Source of the DNA: Roseovarius bejariae
GTDB lineage: Bacteria; Pseudomonadota; Alphaproteobacteria; Rhodobacterales; Rhodobacteraceae
Direction: 5' to 3'
DNA length: 64,000 nucleotides
Assembly (NCBI RefSeq): GCF_009669325.1
Contig: NZ_SZWE01000001.1
Coordinates: 1,927,501 to 1,991,500, forward strand
Shown here: positions 55,694 to 63,481 of the stretch, piece by piece
Layout: the number at the start of each line of letters is the position of its first letter
Numbering within the stretch: the first letter of the stretch is position 1
The notes under the pieces: generated by a model
The model's database searches: none
Told to the model about the DNA's origin: nothing
What the model saw: the letters and a program-made list of their open reading frames with translations, nothing else
Made by a program: the position numbers and the translations under genes

Positions 55694-56689
55694 GCCGTTG
55701 TAGGTTGTGGAGGACAACACTCGTCTAGTGGGAATGATCAAAAGTTTTATATAAAAATTGCATGGCAAACGAGTTATCCTGAATCTCCAATCCCACTATC
55801 ACCGGCTGAATGCCCATGAGTTTTCTAACAGACGTCATATTGCAGGCCAGCACGTGCAAAATTATCCGGATTGGCATAAAGTCAGCCGTGTCACTTTGGA
55901 GTCTGTCGCCTTTAATCACGATGTGATGCTTCCGTATGGACACTTTACAATCATGCGTCGGACATTCATTTTTCTGAGTCAAGTTGCACATAAAATTCAT
56001 CGAAATTTTTGACTCCGTCACCGGTGAACCTGGCCATCCGGCGGTAAATATGTATCCCGGTACCAAGCATCACGAGGCACAAAACTTGGCTCAACCCCCT
56101 GAGTCGAGCAGGCTCGGGTGGTCTCATCCACCCCTCTGGCCGTCCGCCTTCGCCACGTGGGAACTGTCTAACGTGCTCAAAGAGTCACGCTATCCCGAAC
56201 GTGCTTCCGAGCACGTTTCGGGATATTGTTTGGAAAGGCGCACCAGGCCATTCGATCATCTTGGTGAATTAGAGCGGCATTCGCAGGAAATCCTTCTGAC
56301 GACGCTCAATTGCGAACCTTTGTGGCCTCGCTTAAAATCCATCCCCGAATATGCTTAATAGTGCAAATTTACACCGCAACGCGGCCATATTGTTGCCTGC
56401 GTGAAAACAGACACTTTCCTTTGAGCATGTAGATCATGCCCAAAATTTCTGAAAATCTAAGCTTTGTGGAGGGGCCGGTCAATTATCTGTCCGTTTCATT
56501 AGTCAAAATTTCGATTGTAGCCCCTCCACACGACCGCGAAAGATTTTAGCTGGGGCGACTTAAGACCCTTTTCAAGAGGACCCACCTGAGCACACCTAAC
56601 GTGGCCTAAATTAGTAATTGAGTCAGGCTACGGGGTCGCAAATCAAAAGAGAGGCCAGAAGTGGAAAACCGACGGAGAGCCTAAGAAAT
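55694..56689. other. One-kilobase region without a recognisable gene
   Basis: AT-rich. Open frames exist, but composition and lack of recognisable motifs argue against protein. It holds a hairpin at 56191-56225 (TATCCCGAACGTGCT with AGCACGTTTCGGGATA, one bulge). Likely insertion-sequence debris. Confidence 0.45.
56191..56225. repeat. Long hairpin, possible terminator or IS end
   Basis: Arms of about 15 bases with a 4-base TCCG loop, one bulged base; followed by TTGTTT on the plus strand. Confidence 0.45.
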
Positions 56690-57049
56690 ATGCACACCCA
56701 AGACGGCACAACTGATATCCGGTCCTTGTTTCGATTTCACACTGCATGGAGCAAGGTGAAAAGAGAGCGAAGTGAACACTCGATGAGCTTCGAGGATTCC
56801 ATTAATTTGCGAATTTTTCTTATGACAGACTTCAACGAAGCGAAAAGCTGGTCAGGCCTAATCGAACGCCTGACCGAGAAGGGGTTTCAGCTCGCGTTTC
56901 AGGGCGACAGATTGACACTCTTCAACAGGCATACCGGCATTGCCCTCTGCACATGCCGTTTTTTGGGCTTCAGCTTTAGAGAGCTATGTCGCTCTTTTGG
57001 AAAGCCGACTGTCATTGCAGGGTCCTGTCAGTTGCTTCCGGAGGCATAG
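56690..57049 (+). CDS. Conserved-looking hypothetical protein
   Basis: A 119-residue protein not assigned to a family. The central sequence SFEDSINLRIFLMTDFNEAKSWSGLIERLTEKGFQLAFQGDRLTLFNRHTG, then ALCTCRFLGFSFRELCRSFG has the periodicity of a folded alpha/beta protein, with hydrophobic and charged residues in order. I have the impression of similar small proteins in Rhodobacterales but cannot name one. No clear ribosome-binding site for ATG at 56690; later ATGs are possible starts. It overlaps the rmlA remnant on the other strand at its end. Confidence 0.5.
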   Translation: MHTQDGTTDIRSLFRFHTAWSKVKRERSEHSMSFEDSINLRIFLMTDFNEAKSWSGLIERLTEKGFQLAFQGDRLTLFNRHTGIALCTCRFLGFSFRELCRSFGKPTVIAGSCQLLPEA

Positions 57050-57460
57050 AAGCGCTTAGCAAGAGCTTCTGGGTCAGGTGCATTCCTAAAGTAGAGCAAT
57101 GTGCGCAGGTAGCGGCCATACTCAGTCTTGCCGAACTGCTCGGCGCGGGTGGCGATCGCCTCGGCGTCAATCCGGCGATTCTCAAAAAGCGATATCATCA
57201 TGGCCGCCGGTTTGCAGGCCGTGCCGGGCCGGAAGGGTACGCATGAAATTGCCTGCATCGAGCAGGCTGCCATGGGTGCCAGTGTCGAGCCATGCATCAC
57301 CACGCCTCATTGTCTCGACTCGCAGCTTGCCTGCTTTTGATAAAATTCCAGAAGCGAGGTGATTTCCAGTTCGCCGCGCGAATAGGGACGCACTTCTCGC
57401 GTGAGATGGGGGCGTCGCCATTAAGGAAATAGAGTCCGGTAACTGCTTTGGTCGCGTGTG
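57028..57460 (-). pseudogene. rmlA (dTDP-glucose pyrophosphorylase) remnant
   Basis: Across three frames of the minus strand one reads AVTGLYFLNGDAP, then SREVRPYSRGELEITSLLEF, GKLRVETMRRGDAWLDTGTH, GSLLDAGNFMRTLPARHGLQ, GHDDIAFENRRIDAEAIATR and AEQFGKTEYGRYL. This is the C-terminal half of RmlA (RfbA). At least three frameshifts or small gaps break it. The upstream N-terminal half is replaced by an IS3-type end at 57465. So a rhamnose (dTDP-sugar) gene once stood here. Confidence 0.82.
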
Positions 57461-57464
57461 GGCC

Positions 57465-57645
57465 TGTCACGGAATTGTTCCGCTCCTAAGGCTTGGCATT
57501 TTGCTACAACAAGAAACATCATGGCACTGAAATCAACCCCGGAATTCAACGCAGAGGCAGTGCGAGTAGTGTTGACCAGCGACCCACCGCGTAAGCAGGT
57601 GGCAGCAGATTTTGGCGTCGGCTTATTGGGGCATGCGTCCAAGGT
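57465..57645 (+). mobile_element. IS3-family remnant (OrfA start)
   Basis: TGTCACGGAATTGTTCCGCTCC at 57465 looks like an IS3-type end. The ORF starting at 57521 encodes MALKSTPEFNAEAVRVVLTS then DPPRKQVAADFGVGL, the N-terminal helix-turn-helix of an IS3-family OrfA. It breaks off after about 40 residues. No OrfB. Confidence 0.72.
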
Positions 57646-57852
57646 TGGTATCAGTCAACCTCCATTTTACCTTCCAGTAGTGCTAATCAGATCGAACCTT
57701 CACCACTCTATCCAAAATCTGCGGGTCGATCTCAGTTTTCCTGATCATGTTATGGCAGTTCGGTCAAAGTCTGACTATTCAAAAGCCTCTCCCAAAGACC
57801 GGCTATGGATTTTCGCATACAAGCCTGGTCCGGACATCGCACCGAAACTCTT

Positions 57853-58056
57853 TTAGCCACAGCTTTTTGCATCCACGCTAACATCTGAGTGTTTCTCCAT
57901 GCGGGCCGCAAGCATGATGGCTGTCCCGAGCACACTTACGGCTCCGGAAACTGCGTAAAATATAAGGCACATAAGAATACTATACCCGGTAATACCCGCA
58001 AATATTGCTGCAAAAACGCCAAAGAAGATTCCGATCATGATAAGTGCAACCACCAT
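57853..58056 (-). CDS. Small two-helix membrane protein
   Basis: A 67-residue protein starting with MVVALIMIGIFFGVFAAIFA, preceded by AAGGAG 6 bases before the ATG at 58056. Two hydrophobic segments (about 2-20 and 24-48) and a short polar tail. Function unknown. The strong ribosome binding site makes it likely real. Confidence 0.6.
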   Translation of the reverse strand: MVVALIMIGIFFGVFAAIFAGITGYSILMCLIFYAVSGAVSVLGTAIMLAARMEKHSDVSVDAKSCG

Positions 58057-58384
58057 AAGTAACTCCTTGGCAAAACAGCGCTCGATGCGATTCACGGGTC
58101 TTGGCATACTGGTATATTCAAACTTCGCCCATACGTTGTGAATTTTTTGTTCAGAATATGGCGTCGTGAGCTAATGAAATGACTGCTTTCCTAGCAAAAC
58201 GGCCCTATTGTAACGAACATTAGCGGAGATAGGAGCATCTGAAGGACATCAAGGTTTTATAAATTGATCTGGGTAATACCGTTTGCAGTTTTTCTCGGAC
58301 TGGACGAAGCAAGGGCGGCGGTGTTTCTAAAAAGCCTCCAGCTACATCGGCTGCTGGATTCTCTGGGTGGGCTTTCACCCCGTG
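58057..58384. other. Non-coding stretch
   Basis: No gene recognised. Includes a small GC hairpin, GGGTGGGCTTTCACCCC, at about 58363-58380 before the IS3-type remnant. Confidence 0.4.
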
Positions 58385-58565
58385 TCTTTTAGACTGAAGT
58401 AGTCCCAAATAACTGGACAGTCGGCTAAGGTGTATCCCAAACTTTTGCAGGGATACGAGAATGGCAAAGCGCCGGTACTTTACAGACCAGTTTAAGGCCA
58501 AGGTAGCGTTGTAAGCACCGCGTGGTGACAAGACCGTGTAGGTGATCGCGGCAACCCCGATCAGC
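58385..58565 (+). mobile_element. Second IS3-family remnant (OrfA with two stops)
   Basis: An ORF from 58461 reads MAKRRYFTDQFKAKVAL, stop, APRGDKTV, stop, VIAA. This is the beginning of an IS3-family OrfA (compare KAKVALEALRGDKTVQEIAA) with stop codons in place of Glu and Gln. The preceding ATAACTGGACAG is like an IS end. Inactive. Confidence 0.75.
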
Positions 58566-58702
58566 AGATGCAAAGAGTAGCTTAAATTATGCCAGATCCT
58601 GTCCGACCAGACCAATGGGTAGTAGCTAAATCTCTGCATTTTTCTGCATATGCAAAGGCAACCCTTACAGCTATGAAAGCTTCCAAGTTTGCTTGTTGCG
58701 CA

Positions 58703-58710
58703 ATTTTTGG
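58703..58710. repeat. Target-site duplication, left
   Basis: AATTTTTG, identical to 60830-60837; 8 bases, the known duplication length of IS1595-family elements. Confidence 0.9.
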
Positions 58711-58741
58711 GCGATTATATACTTAACAAAGCAGGTGGAAA

Positions 58742-59020
58742 ATGTTAGATAAATCAGGACAGGCCGGTGCTGAAGTTGAGATTACTGATGAGATGGTGAA
58801 AGCTGGCGTTAGTGCGTTCTTTGATTTTGCGCCTGACGTTCACTTCTGCTGGGGCGGCGACGAGAAATTGGTTGCAAGAATTTATCTGGCAATGAATGCA
58901 GTGTCGCCTTCGCGTGATTGTACTCTTTCAAGATTTCGCAAACAAACTGAAAATCGTTATGTAGCTCTACGAGTTCCTCTGCGGGCATCGGGTGTATTTT
59001 TTGACGCCCGGTCGCGATAG
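58742..59020 (+). CDS. Passenger ORF A (small hypothetical)
   Basis: A 92-residue ORF starting 8 bases inside the left terminal repeat, with AGGTGG before the ATG. The first half (EVEITDEMVKAGVSAFFDFA, then DEKLVARIYLAMNAVS) looks like small phage or plasmid proteins with an ITDEMV start. It overlaps the HEPN-like gene on the other strand by 212 bases, so both cannot be conserved along their whole length. The C-terminal half is weaker. Confidence 0.42.
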   Translation: MLDKSGQAGAEVEITDEMVKAGVSAFFDFAPDVHFCWGGDEKLVARIYLAMNAVSPSRDCTLSRFRKQTENRYVALRVPLRASGVFFDARSR

Positions 59021-59420
59021 ATGAAGGGGCGGGGCCTACTTTAGGCGTGACTGTATCCCAGTCTTCTTCCAGTGGGTCTTCGTTTCCGTGAGCAACGACT
59101 GGATTGTGAGCTATATGGTTTCGATCTCCAGATAGCTCACGAATATATTCAACTAGCGAGTTCCAGAAGCTAACTTCGTGTTCATCCTTTATGCGGATGC
59201 GCACTGCGGAATCTACAAAATCAAGGAGACTTGAAAAAGCGCGGAAGCTACTCAATAGTTTGAACGCATCGTCCATTTGCCGAATTCCGAGCGCGGATGC
59301 TGCTACGACAGAAAGCTCATGTTCTAAATGGGACCATCTTGAGATTGCTGCGCCTAACGCCCAATATGTTAGAACTTGCCTGCTTTCGTAGGAGGCAAAA
59401 TTCTTGAGATAAAGGTGCAT
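58809..59420 (-). CDS. Passenger HEPN-like protein
   Basis: A 203-residue protein, mostly helical. HLEHELSVVAASALGI and AFSSLLDFVDSAVRIRI are helical segments; SGDRNHIAHNPVV has the R-X4-H arrangement (Arg, then IAH) that typifies HEPN nucleases. This is similarity of pattern only; I cannot place it in a named HEPN family. The ATG at 59420 begins the folded part; the frame opens further up to 59546. Lies in the transposon between the 34-codon gene and the left end. Confidence 0.55.
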   Translation of the reverse strand: MHLYLKNFASYESRQVLTYWALGAAISRWSHLEHELSVVAASALGIRQMDDAFKLLSSFRAFSSLLDFVDSAVRIRIKDEHEVSFWNSLVEYIRELSGDRNHIAHNPVVAHGNEDPLEEDWDTVTPKVGPAPSSIATGRQKIHPMPAEELVELHNDFQFVCEILKEYNHAKATLHSLPDKFLQPISRRRPSRSERQAQNQRTH

Positions 59421-59518
59421 CGAATTGGGATCGTCATTTGAAGACACGGTAAAGAACCTCTTAAAGATGAAGCCCAAGCCACATGTGGACAAGGGCGAAG
59501 ATGGAGGCGATAAGAAGA

Positions 59519-59545
59519 AGGGGCGAGATGAACCCGCCCCTTCCA
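59519..59545 (-). terminator. Hairpin between passenger genes
   Basis: AAGGGGCG and CGCCCCTT form a 8-base stem between the 34-codon gene and the HEPN-like gene; on the minus strand it is followed by TTCTTCTTA, weakly terminator-like. Confidence 0.4.
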
Positions 59546-59567
59546 AGGCTAAACGCTCAGAGAGCGA

Positions 59568-59672
59568 CTAGCAATTTCGGGGCTTTCGACGTGTGTGGCT
59601 CGATACCTTAACCGTCTTTTGTCCCGTGGGCTTGGTCTTGCACCCGCAAGACTTCCTGCCTTTGGCTGCCAT
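59568..59672 (-). CDS. Passenger 34-residue basic protein
   Basis: ATG at 59672 to TAG at 59568, preceded 9 bases upstream by AAAGGAGGTGA, an almost perfect Shine-Dalgarno sequence. Product MAAKGRKSCGCKTKPTGQKT then VKVSSHTRRKPRNC: 34 residues, very basic, with a CGC motif. Function unknown. The TVKVSSHTRRKP part resembles small phage or plasmid proteins. Too short for ordinary gene finders. Confidence 0.65.
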   Translation of the reverse strand: MAAKGRKSCGCKTKPTGQKTVKVSSHTRRKPRNC

Positions 59673-59831
59673 TGTGCTTCACCTCCTTTCTCGCCAGATT
59701 TGGTGTGAATGCCAGTGGCAGCCGCAATATATCGAATGAGAGCAGTAGGAGTCGAATCCTATTTGTTCTTGCTGTGTTCTAACAAGATTTGACGCAACAG
59801 GCTTTGGAACGCCTTACGGGACCAAAGCTGA

Positions 59832-60767
59832 TCAGGCACACGTCCGTGTGTCAGTCCGCCGATACGTCATGCGCTTGCCTTCGGCACCTTTAAGGATGGC
59901 GTTGGCACGCATTGTATCGTCAACTTGTTTGCTGGCGCGGTTGTTGTAACGGAACTCAAACTCTGCGGCGTAACGGTGCAGGTGTTGACGACCACAGTGC
60001 TGATAGACGCCCTTCATGCCGCGCTTGAATACGGAGAAGTAACCTTCAATTGTGTTCGTGTGCACTTCACCGCGAACATACTCGCCAGCGCCGTGGCGTG
60101 TGAAATCGTGGTCTGCAAACTCTTTCTTGAGGTTGGCATACTGCCCCGCTTCGTCGGTATAGATCACGGCCTCAGATGCGATGTTCTCGCGCAGGATCGG
60201 CAACAGCGTAGATTGCTTGAGGTCGTCCACGACGATGGACTTAGCCATGCCGGTTGAGCGATCCACGAGTGAGAGGATTTTGTATTTGTGAGCGTAGCCA
60301 CGGCCCTTCTTGGTGCCTTTGGGCTTCTTGGACTTGTCACGGCCAATAAAGGTTTCATCGACCTCTACGGTGCCGCCACCGCCACCAAACGACACTGGGT
60401 CGTCATTGCGCATCGCTTCGCGGATGCGGTGGAACATGAACCAAGCGGTCTTGTACGTCACGCCAATGGTGCGGTGCAGTTGATGGGCTGAAATGCCCTT
60501 CTTGGAGGAAGCCATAAGGAAGGTGGCAAGCAACCACTTATTGAGCGGAACCTTGGAGCGCTCAAAAACAGTACCGACAGTCACGGTGAATTGCTTGCGG
60601 CAATCGCCACACTGGTAGAGACCGGGGCGGTGCTTAGCACCCTCCAGCTTTTTACACTTTTCAGTGCCGCCGCAGTGGGGGCAGAACACACCGTCAGCCC
60701 AACGCGAGGCTTCAAGGTACTCGCGTGCGGCGTCTTTGTCGGTAAAAATAGGATCGGTTAGGTTCAT
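59832..60767 (-). CDS. IS1595-family transposase
   Basis: A 311-residue DDE transposase of the ISXO2-like type. A zinc ribbon with Cys29, Cys32, Cys53 and Cys56 (FCPHCGG and YQCGDC) precedes the catalytic domain with Asp137 (VEVDETFIG), Asp205 (VIYTDEAG) and Asn238/Glu241 (VHTNTIEGYFSVFKRGMKG), the third acidic or Asn site of the family. No frameshift or stop; all sites present, so probably active. The start is 62 bases inside the right terminal repeat. Confidence 0.93.
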   Translation of the reverse strand: MNLTDPIFTDKDAAREYLEASRWADGVFCPHCGGTEKCKKLEGAKHRPGLYQCGDCRKQFTVTVGTVFERSKVPLNKWLLATFLMASSKKGISAHQLHRTIGVTYKTAWFMFHRIREAMRNDDPVSFGGGGGTVEVDETFIGRDKSKKPKGTKKGRGYAHKYKILSLVDRSTGMAKSIVVDDLKQSTLLPILRENIASEAVIYTDEAGQYANLKKEFADHDFTRHGAGEYVRGEVHTNTIEGYFSVFKRGMKGVYQHCGRQHLHRYAAEFEFRYNNRASKQVDDTMRANAILKGAEGKRMTYRRTDTRTCA

Positions 60768-60829
60768 GGCTTCAACTCCTTGATACTCATGTGGGAATCA
60801 AGGGTTGCTTTGTCAAGTATATAATCGCC

Positions 60830-60837
60830 AATTTTTG
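60830..60837. repeat. Target-site duplication, right
   Basis: AATTTTTG, identical to 58703-58710. Confidence 0.9.
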
Positions 60838-60872
60838 GTGGGGAACTTGCGACAATCAACATCAGTTAAAGA

Positions 60873-60898
60873 GGCCAGCTGTAATATATGAGCTGGCC
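60873..60898. repeat. Perfect dyad before the exopolysaccharide operon
   Basis: GGCCAGCT, 10 bases, AGCTGGCC. Lies 66 bases upstream of the promoter candidate at 60939; could be an operator or a hairpin end. Confidence 0.45.
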
Positions 60899-60938
60899 AA
60901 AATTGATATTACCCCAAACGAGCTCCAGTCACCGTTAC

Positions 60939-60967
60939 TTGACATATAACGAGTATCGCTCTTTCAT
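60939..60967 (+). promoter_or_regulatory. Promoter candidate of the exopolysaccharide operon
   Basis: TTGACA (60939-60944), 17 bases, TTTCAT (60962-60967), about 70 bases before the secretion ATPase start. Good -35, weaker -10. Confidence 0.45.
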
Positions 60968-61039
60968 CAACGATCATATACATATAAAGACCAGATGGCA
61001 GCGATTTACCAATCACAATTCAAGCGACAAAAGTGAAGC

Positions 61040-61921
61040 ATGAGCACTGCACTTTACAATGACCATTTCGGATTTCGAGAGCGGCCATTTTCGCTGTCGC
61101 CTGACCCGGAGTTCCTGTTTTGGTCCAAGGCGCATACTCGGGCCCTTTTGGTGCTAGAATACGGTCTGTTGACCCGCGCGCCACTGACCGTCGTTTCTGG
61201 AGAAGTCGGTACGGGCAAAACCACTTTAATCCAAGAGCTACTGCGCACCATCGAAGATGATGTGACCGTAGGGCTAATTTCGAACGCGCGCGGCGACCGG
61301 GGCGATTTGCTCCGTTGGGTTTTGAGCGCATTTGACGTGGCCACACCCGAGGGCGCCGATTATGTGGCGCTGTTTCAGAGTTTTCAGGATTTCGTATTGG
61401 CTGAATATGCGGCTAGTCGGCATGTCGCCCTGATCGTAGACGAAGCACAGAATCTTGGGACTGACACGCTGGAGGAGTTGCGTATGCTTACCAACATCAA
61501 TTCCGGCAAAGACGAGCTGTTGCAGATCATCCTGGTCGGCCAGCCCGAGTTGCGCGACATGATACGTCGGCCAGAATTGCGCCAGTTTGCTCAAAGAGTG
61601 ACGGCGGCCTATCACTTGGAGCCGATGGACTTGGACACCACACAGGCTTATGTGGAACATCGGTTGCATCATGCGGGCGGCAACGGCAAGGAAATTTGCT
61701 ACGAGGCCATCCGCCACATCCATGAGGAATCTGATGGTATCCCACGCGTGGTTAACAAGTTGTGCGATCTCGCGCTTGTCTATGCTTCGAGCGCAGGGGA
61801 GGAAAAGGTCGGCGCGGGCGCGATCCAGGAACTCGTTCAGGATGGACTGATCCTGAAGCCTTATCGCGAACCTCACTTGCTGACCAACCGGATTGATTGT
61901 GACGGAAAGGGTTCCGAATGA
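61040..61921 (+). CDS. ExeA-like secretion ATPase (PEP-CTERM/exosortase locus type)
   Basis: A 293-residue AAA ATPase. It starts YNDHFGFRERPFSLSPDPEFLFWSKAH, the hallmark of the ExeA/GspA-like family; Walker A is GEVGTGKTT (54-62) and Walker B VALIVDEAQNL. The type found beside exopolysaccharide genes of exosortase systems. Its TGA overlaps the ATG of the chain-length gene. Role in polysaccharide assembly or secretion is inferred. Confidence 0.85.
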   Translation: MSTALYNDHFGFRERPFSLSPDPEFLFWSKAHTRALLVLEYGLLTRAPLTVVSGEVGTGKTTLIQELLRTIEDDVTVGLISNARGDRGDLLRWVLSAFDVATPEGADYVALFQSFQDFVLAEYAASRHVALIVDEAQNLGTDTLEELRMLTNINSGKDELLQIILVGQPELRDMIRRPELRQFAQRVTAAYHLEPMDLDTTQAYVEHRLHHAGGNGKEICYEAIRHIHEESDGIPRVVNKLCDLALVYASSAGEEKVGAGAIQELVQDGLILKPYREPHLLTNRIDCDGKGSE

Positions 61922-63456
61922 ACGTTGATTTGGGTTTCTACTGGGCTCTGTTCAAGCGTCGCCTCCCGGTGATGGCGCTCTTTGTTTTGCTGTTTTCTGG
62001 ACTGGGCCTCGTCACGGCCTTTAAATTGCCAGAAACCTACTCAACCTCTGCTCGACTTTTGTTCGAGGCGCCACAGATACCAGAAAATATGGTTGCCTCC
62101 ACGGTCCAGACTGACGCAGCCGAGCAACTTCAAGTCATCGAGCAAAGGCTCATGACCCGAGCTAATTTGATTGACATTGCCAACCGTTTCGACGTGTTCG
62201 CGAATATGCGTGAGATGGAGCCCGACAGAGTAACCGCTGCGATGCGTGATGCGACTCAGATTCGCCGTAGGGGTGGCGGTCGTGCGATGGCCACAATGAT
62301 GACAGTCGAGTTTGAGGCGCGCTCGCCACAGATCGCTGCAAATGTTGTCAATGAATACGTCACATTGGTCCTGGAGGAGAACTCTAAATTTCGGACCTCT
62401 CGCGCCGAGAATACTTTGGAGTTCTTCCAGCAAGAAGTGAATCGGCTTGACGATGAGCTTGACCGACAGAGTGTGGAAATCGCCAACTTCAAGAGTGAGA
62501 ACGCCAAAGCTCTGCCCGAAGACCAAGCTTACCGGCTCGGGCGGCAGAACCTACTGCAAGAACGCCTCGATCGACTGTCCAGAGAAATTGGACTTGCGCA
62601 GCAGCAACGCGAAAACCTTGAAAAGAGTTTTGAAGACACGAGAACATCTGGAACCTCCGAGCGCAGCGCCTATGAAGAAGAGTTAATCATCGGCAAGGCC
62701 GAGCTCGAGCGCTTGCTAGAGACCTATACCGAAAGCAATCCAAGGGTCATTCGGCTGAAGGACCGTATTGAACGTTTGGAAGCGGTTGTTGCCGCACGCG
62801 AGTCTGGCAGCGGTCCGGACGAAGAAGATTCTTCTTCGGACCAAGCTCGTTTAGATGCCGCGCTGGCAGAGGTCGACAGCAAGATCAATGCGATGCAGGA
62901 CCAACTCGAAACCACGAAGGCCGAACTCGAAGAACTCCAAAAGAATATTTCGCGGAGCGCAGCAAACGCGAACCGGCTTGCCGAATTGGAGCGTGATTAT
63001 AATATCATCCAAAGCCGGTACAATTCTGCGGTGTCCAACCTAAATTCTGCGCGCATGAGCGAGCGTATCGAGGCAACCGCTCAGGGACAGCGGATCAATG
63101 TGATTGAGAATGCCAGTGTGCCGCAAGTCCCTAGCGGGCCCAACCGGCCTTTAATCGCGGCTCTGGGTATTTTTACCGGACTTGGTCTAGCCATTGGGTA
63201 CTTTGTTCTGTTGGAAGCGCTGAACCGAGATATCCGAAGGCCAGCCGAGCTTTCTGAGCGGTTCAACGTCATGCCAATCGCAACGATTCCATATATGGAA
63301 AGCCGAATAGCGAAGTTTCTACGTCGCAGTACACTGTTGATGGCGACGCTCGCCGTATTGGTTGGCGTGCCACTGGCGCTTTGGTATATCGATACAAATT
63401 ATCTTCCTTTGGAAGTGATTGTGCAGAAGAGCCTGGCTAAGCTTGGACTTGGCTAG
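61918..63456 (+). CDS. Wzz-type polysaccharide chain-length determinant
   Basis: A 512-residue inner-membrane protein with N-terminal transmembrane helix (about 17-36), a large periplasmic region of coiled coil (about 165-375, dense in Glu, Arg, Leu), and a second transmembrane region (IAALGIFTGLGLAIGYFVLLEAL) with a further hydrophobic stretch near the end. GNPV-like SVPQVPSGPNRP is the conserved proline-rich motif before the second helix. The longest form is typical of exosortase-associated loci. Starts in a 4-base overlap with the ATPase gene. Confidence 0.88.
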   Translation: MNVDLGFYWALFKRRLPVMALFVLLFSGLGLVTAFKLPETYSTSARLLFEAPQIPENMVASTVQTDAAEQLQVIEQRLMTRANLIDIANRFDVFANMREMEPDRVTAAMRDATQIRRRGGGRAMATMMTVEFEARSPQIAANVVNEYVTLVLEENSKFRTSRAENTLEFFQQEVNRLDDELDRQSVEIANFKSENAKALPEDQAYRLGRQNLLQERLDRLSREIGLAQQQRENLEKSFEDTRTSGTSERSAYEEELIIGKAELERLLETYTESNPRVIRLKDRIERLEAVVAARESGSGPDEEDSSSDQARLDAALAEVDSKINAMQDQLETTKAELEELQKNISRSAANANRLAELERDYNIIQSRYNSAVSNLNSARMSERIEATAQGQRINVIENASVPQVPSGPNRPLIAALGIFTGLGLAIGYFVLLEALNRDIRRPAELSERFNVMPIATIPYMESRIAKFLRRSTLLMATLAVLVGVPLALWYIDTNYLPLEVIVQKSLAKLGLG

Positions 63457-63481
63457 GGCAGGCGGGAGACCTGAAAACCTA

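Larger units (their letters stand above)
58711..60829 (-). mobile_element. Intact IS1595-family transposon with passenger genes
   Basis: A 2,119-bp element bounded by 24-bp terminal inverted repeats (left begins GGCGATTATATACTTAACAA at 58711; right ends TTGTCAAGTATATAATCGCC at 60829; 23 of 24 match) and a perfect 8-bp target duplication AATTTTTG. It carries the transposase (59832-60767, minus), a 34-codon gene (59568-59672, minus), a HEPN-like gene (58809-59420, minus) and an overlapping plus-strand ORF (58742-59020). IS1595-type elements with passengers are known; this cargo is not one I recognise. Confidence 0.9.

Noticed and set aside
55984..56358. A 124-codon plus-strand frame
   Set aside because: No recognisable motif, no ribosome-binding site, contains the hairpin at 56191; composition unlike a protein.
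57458..57856. The whole 132-codon frame as a gene
   Set aside because: Only the part from 57521 for about 40 codons matches an IS3 OrfA; the rest is unrelated run-on.
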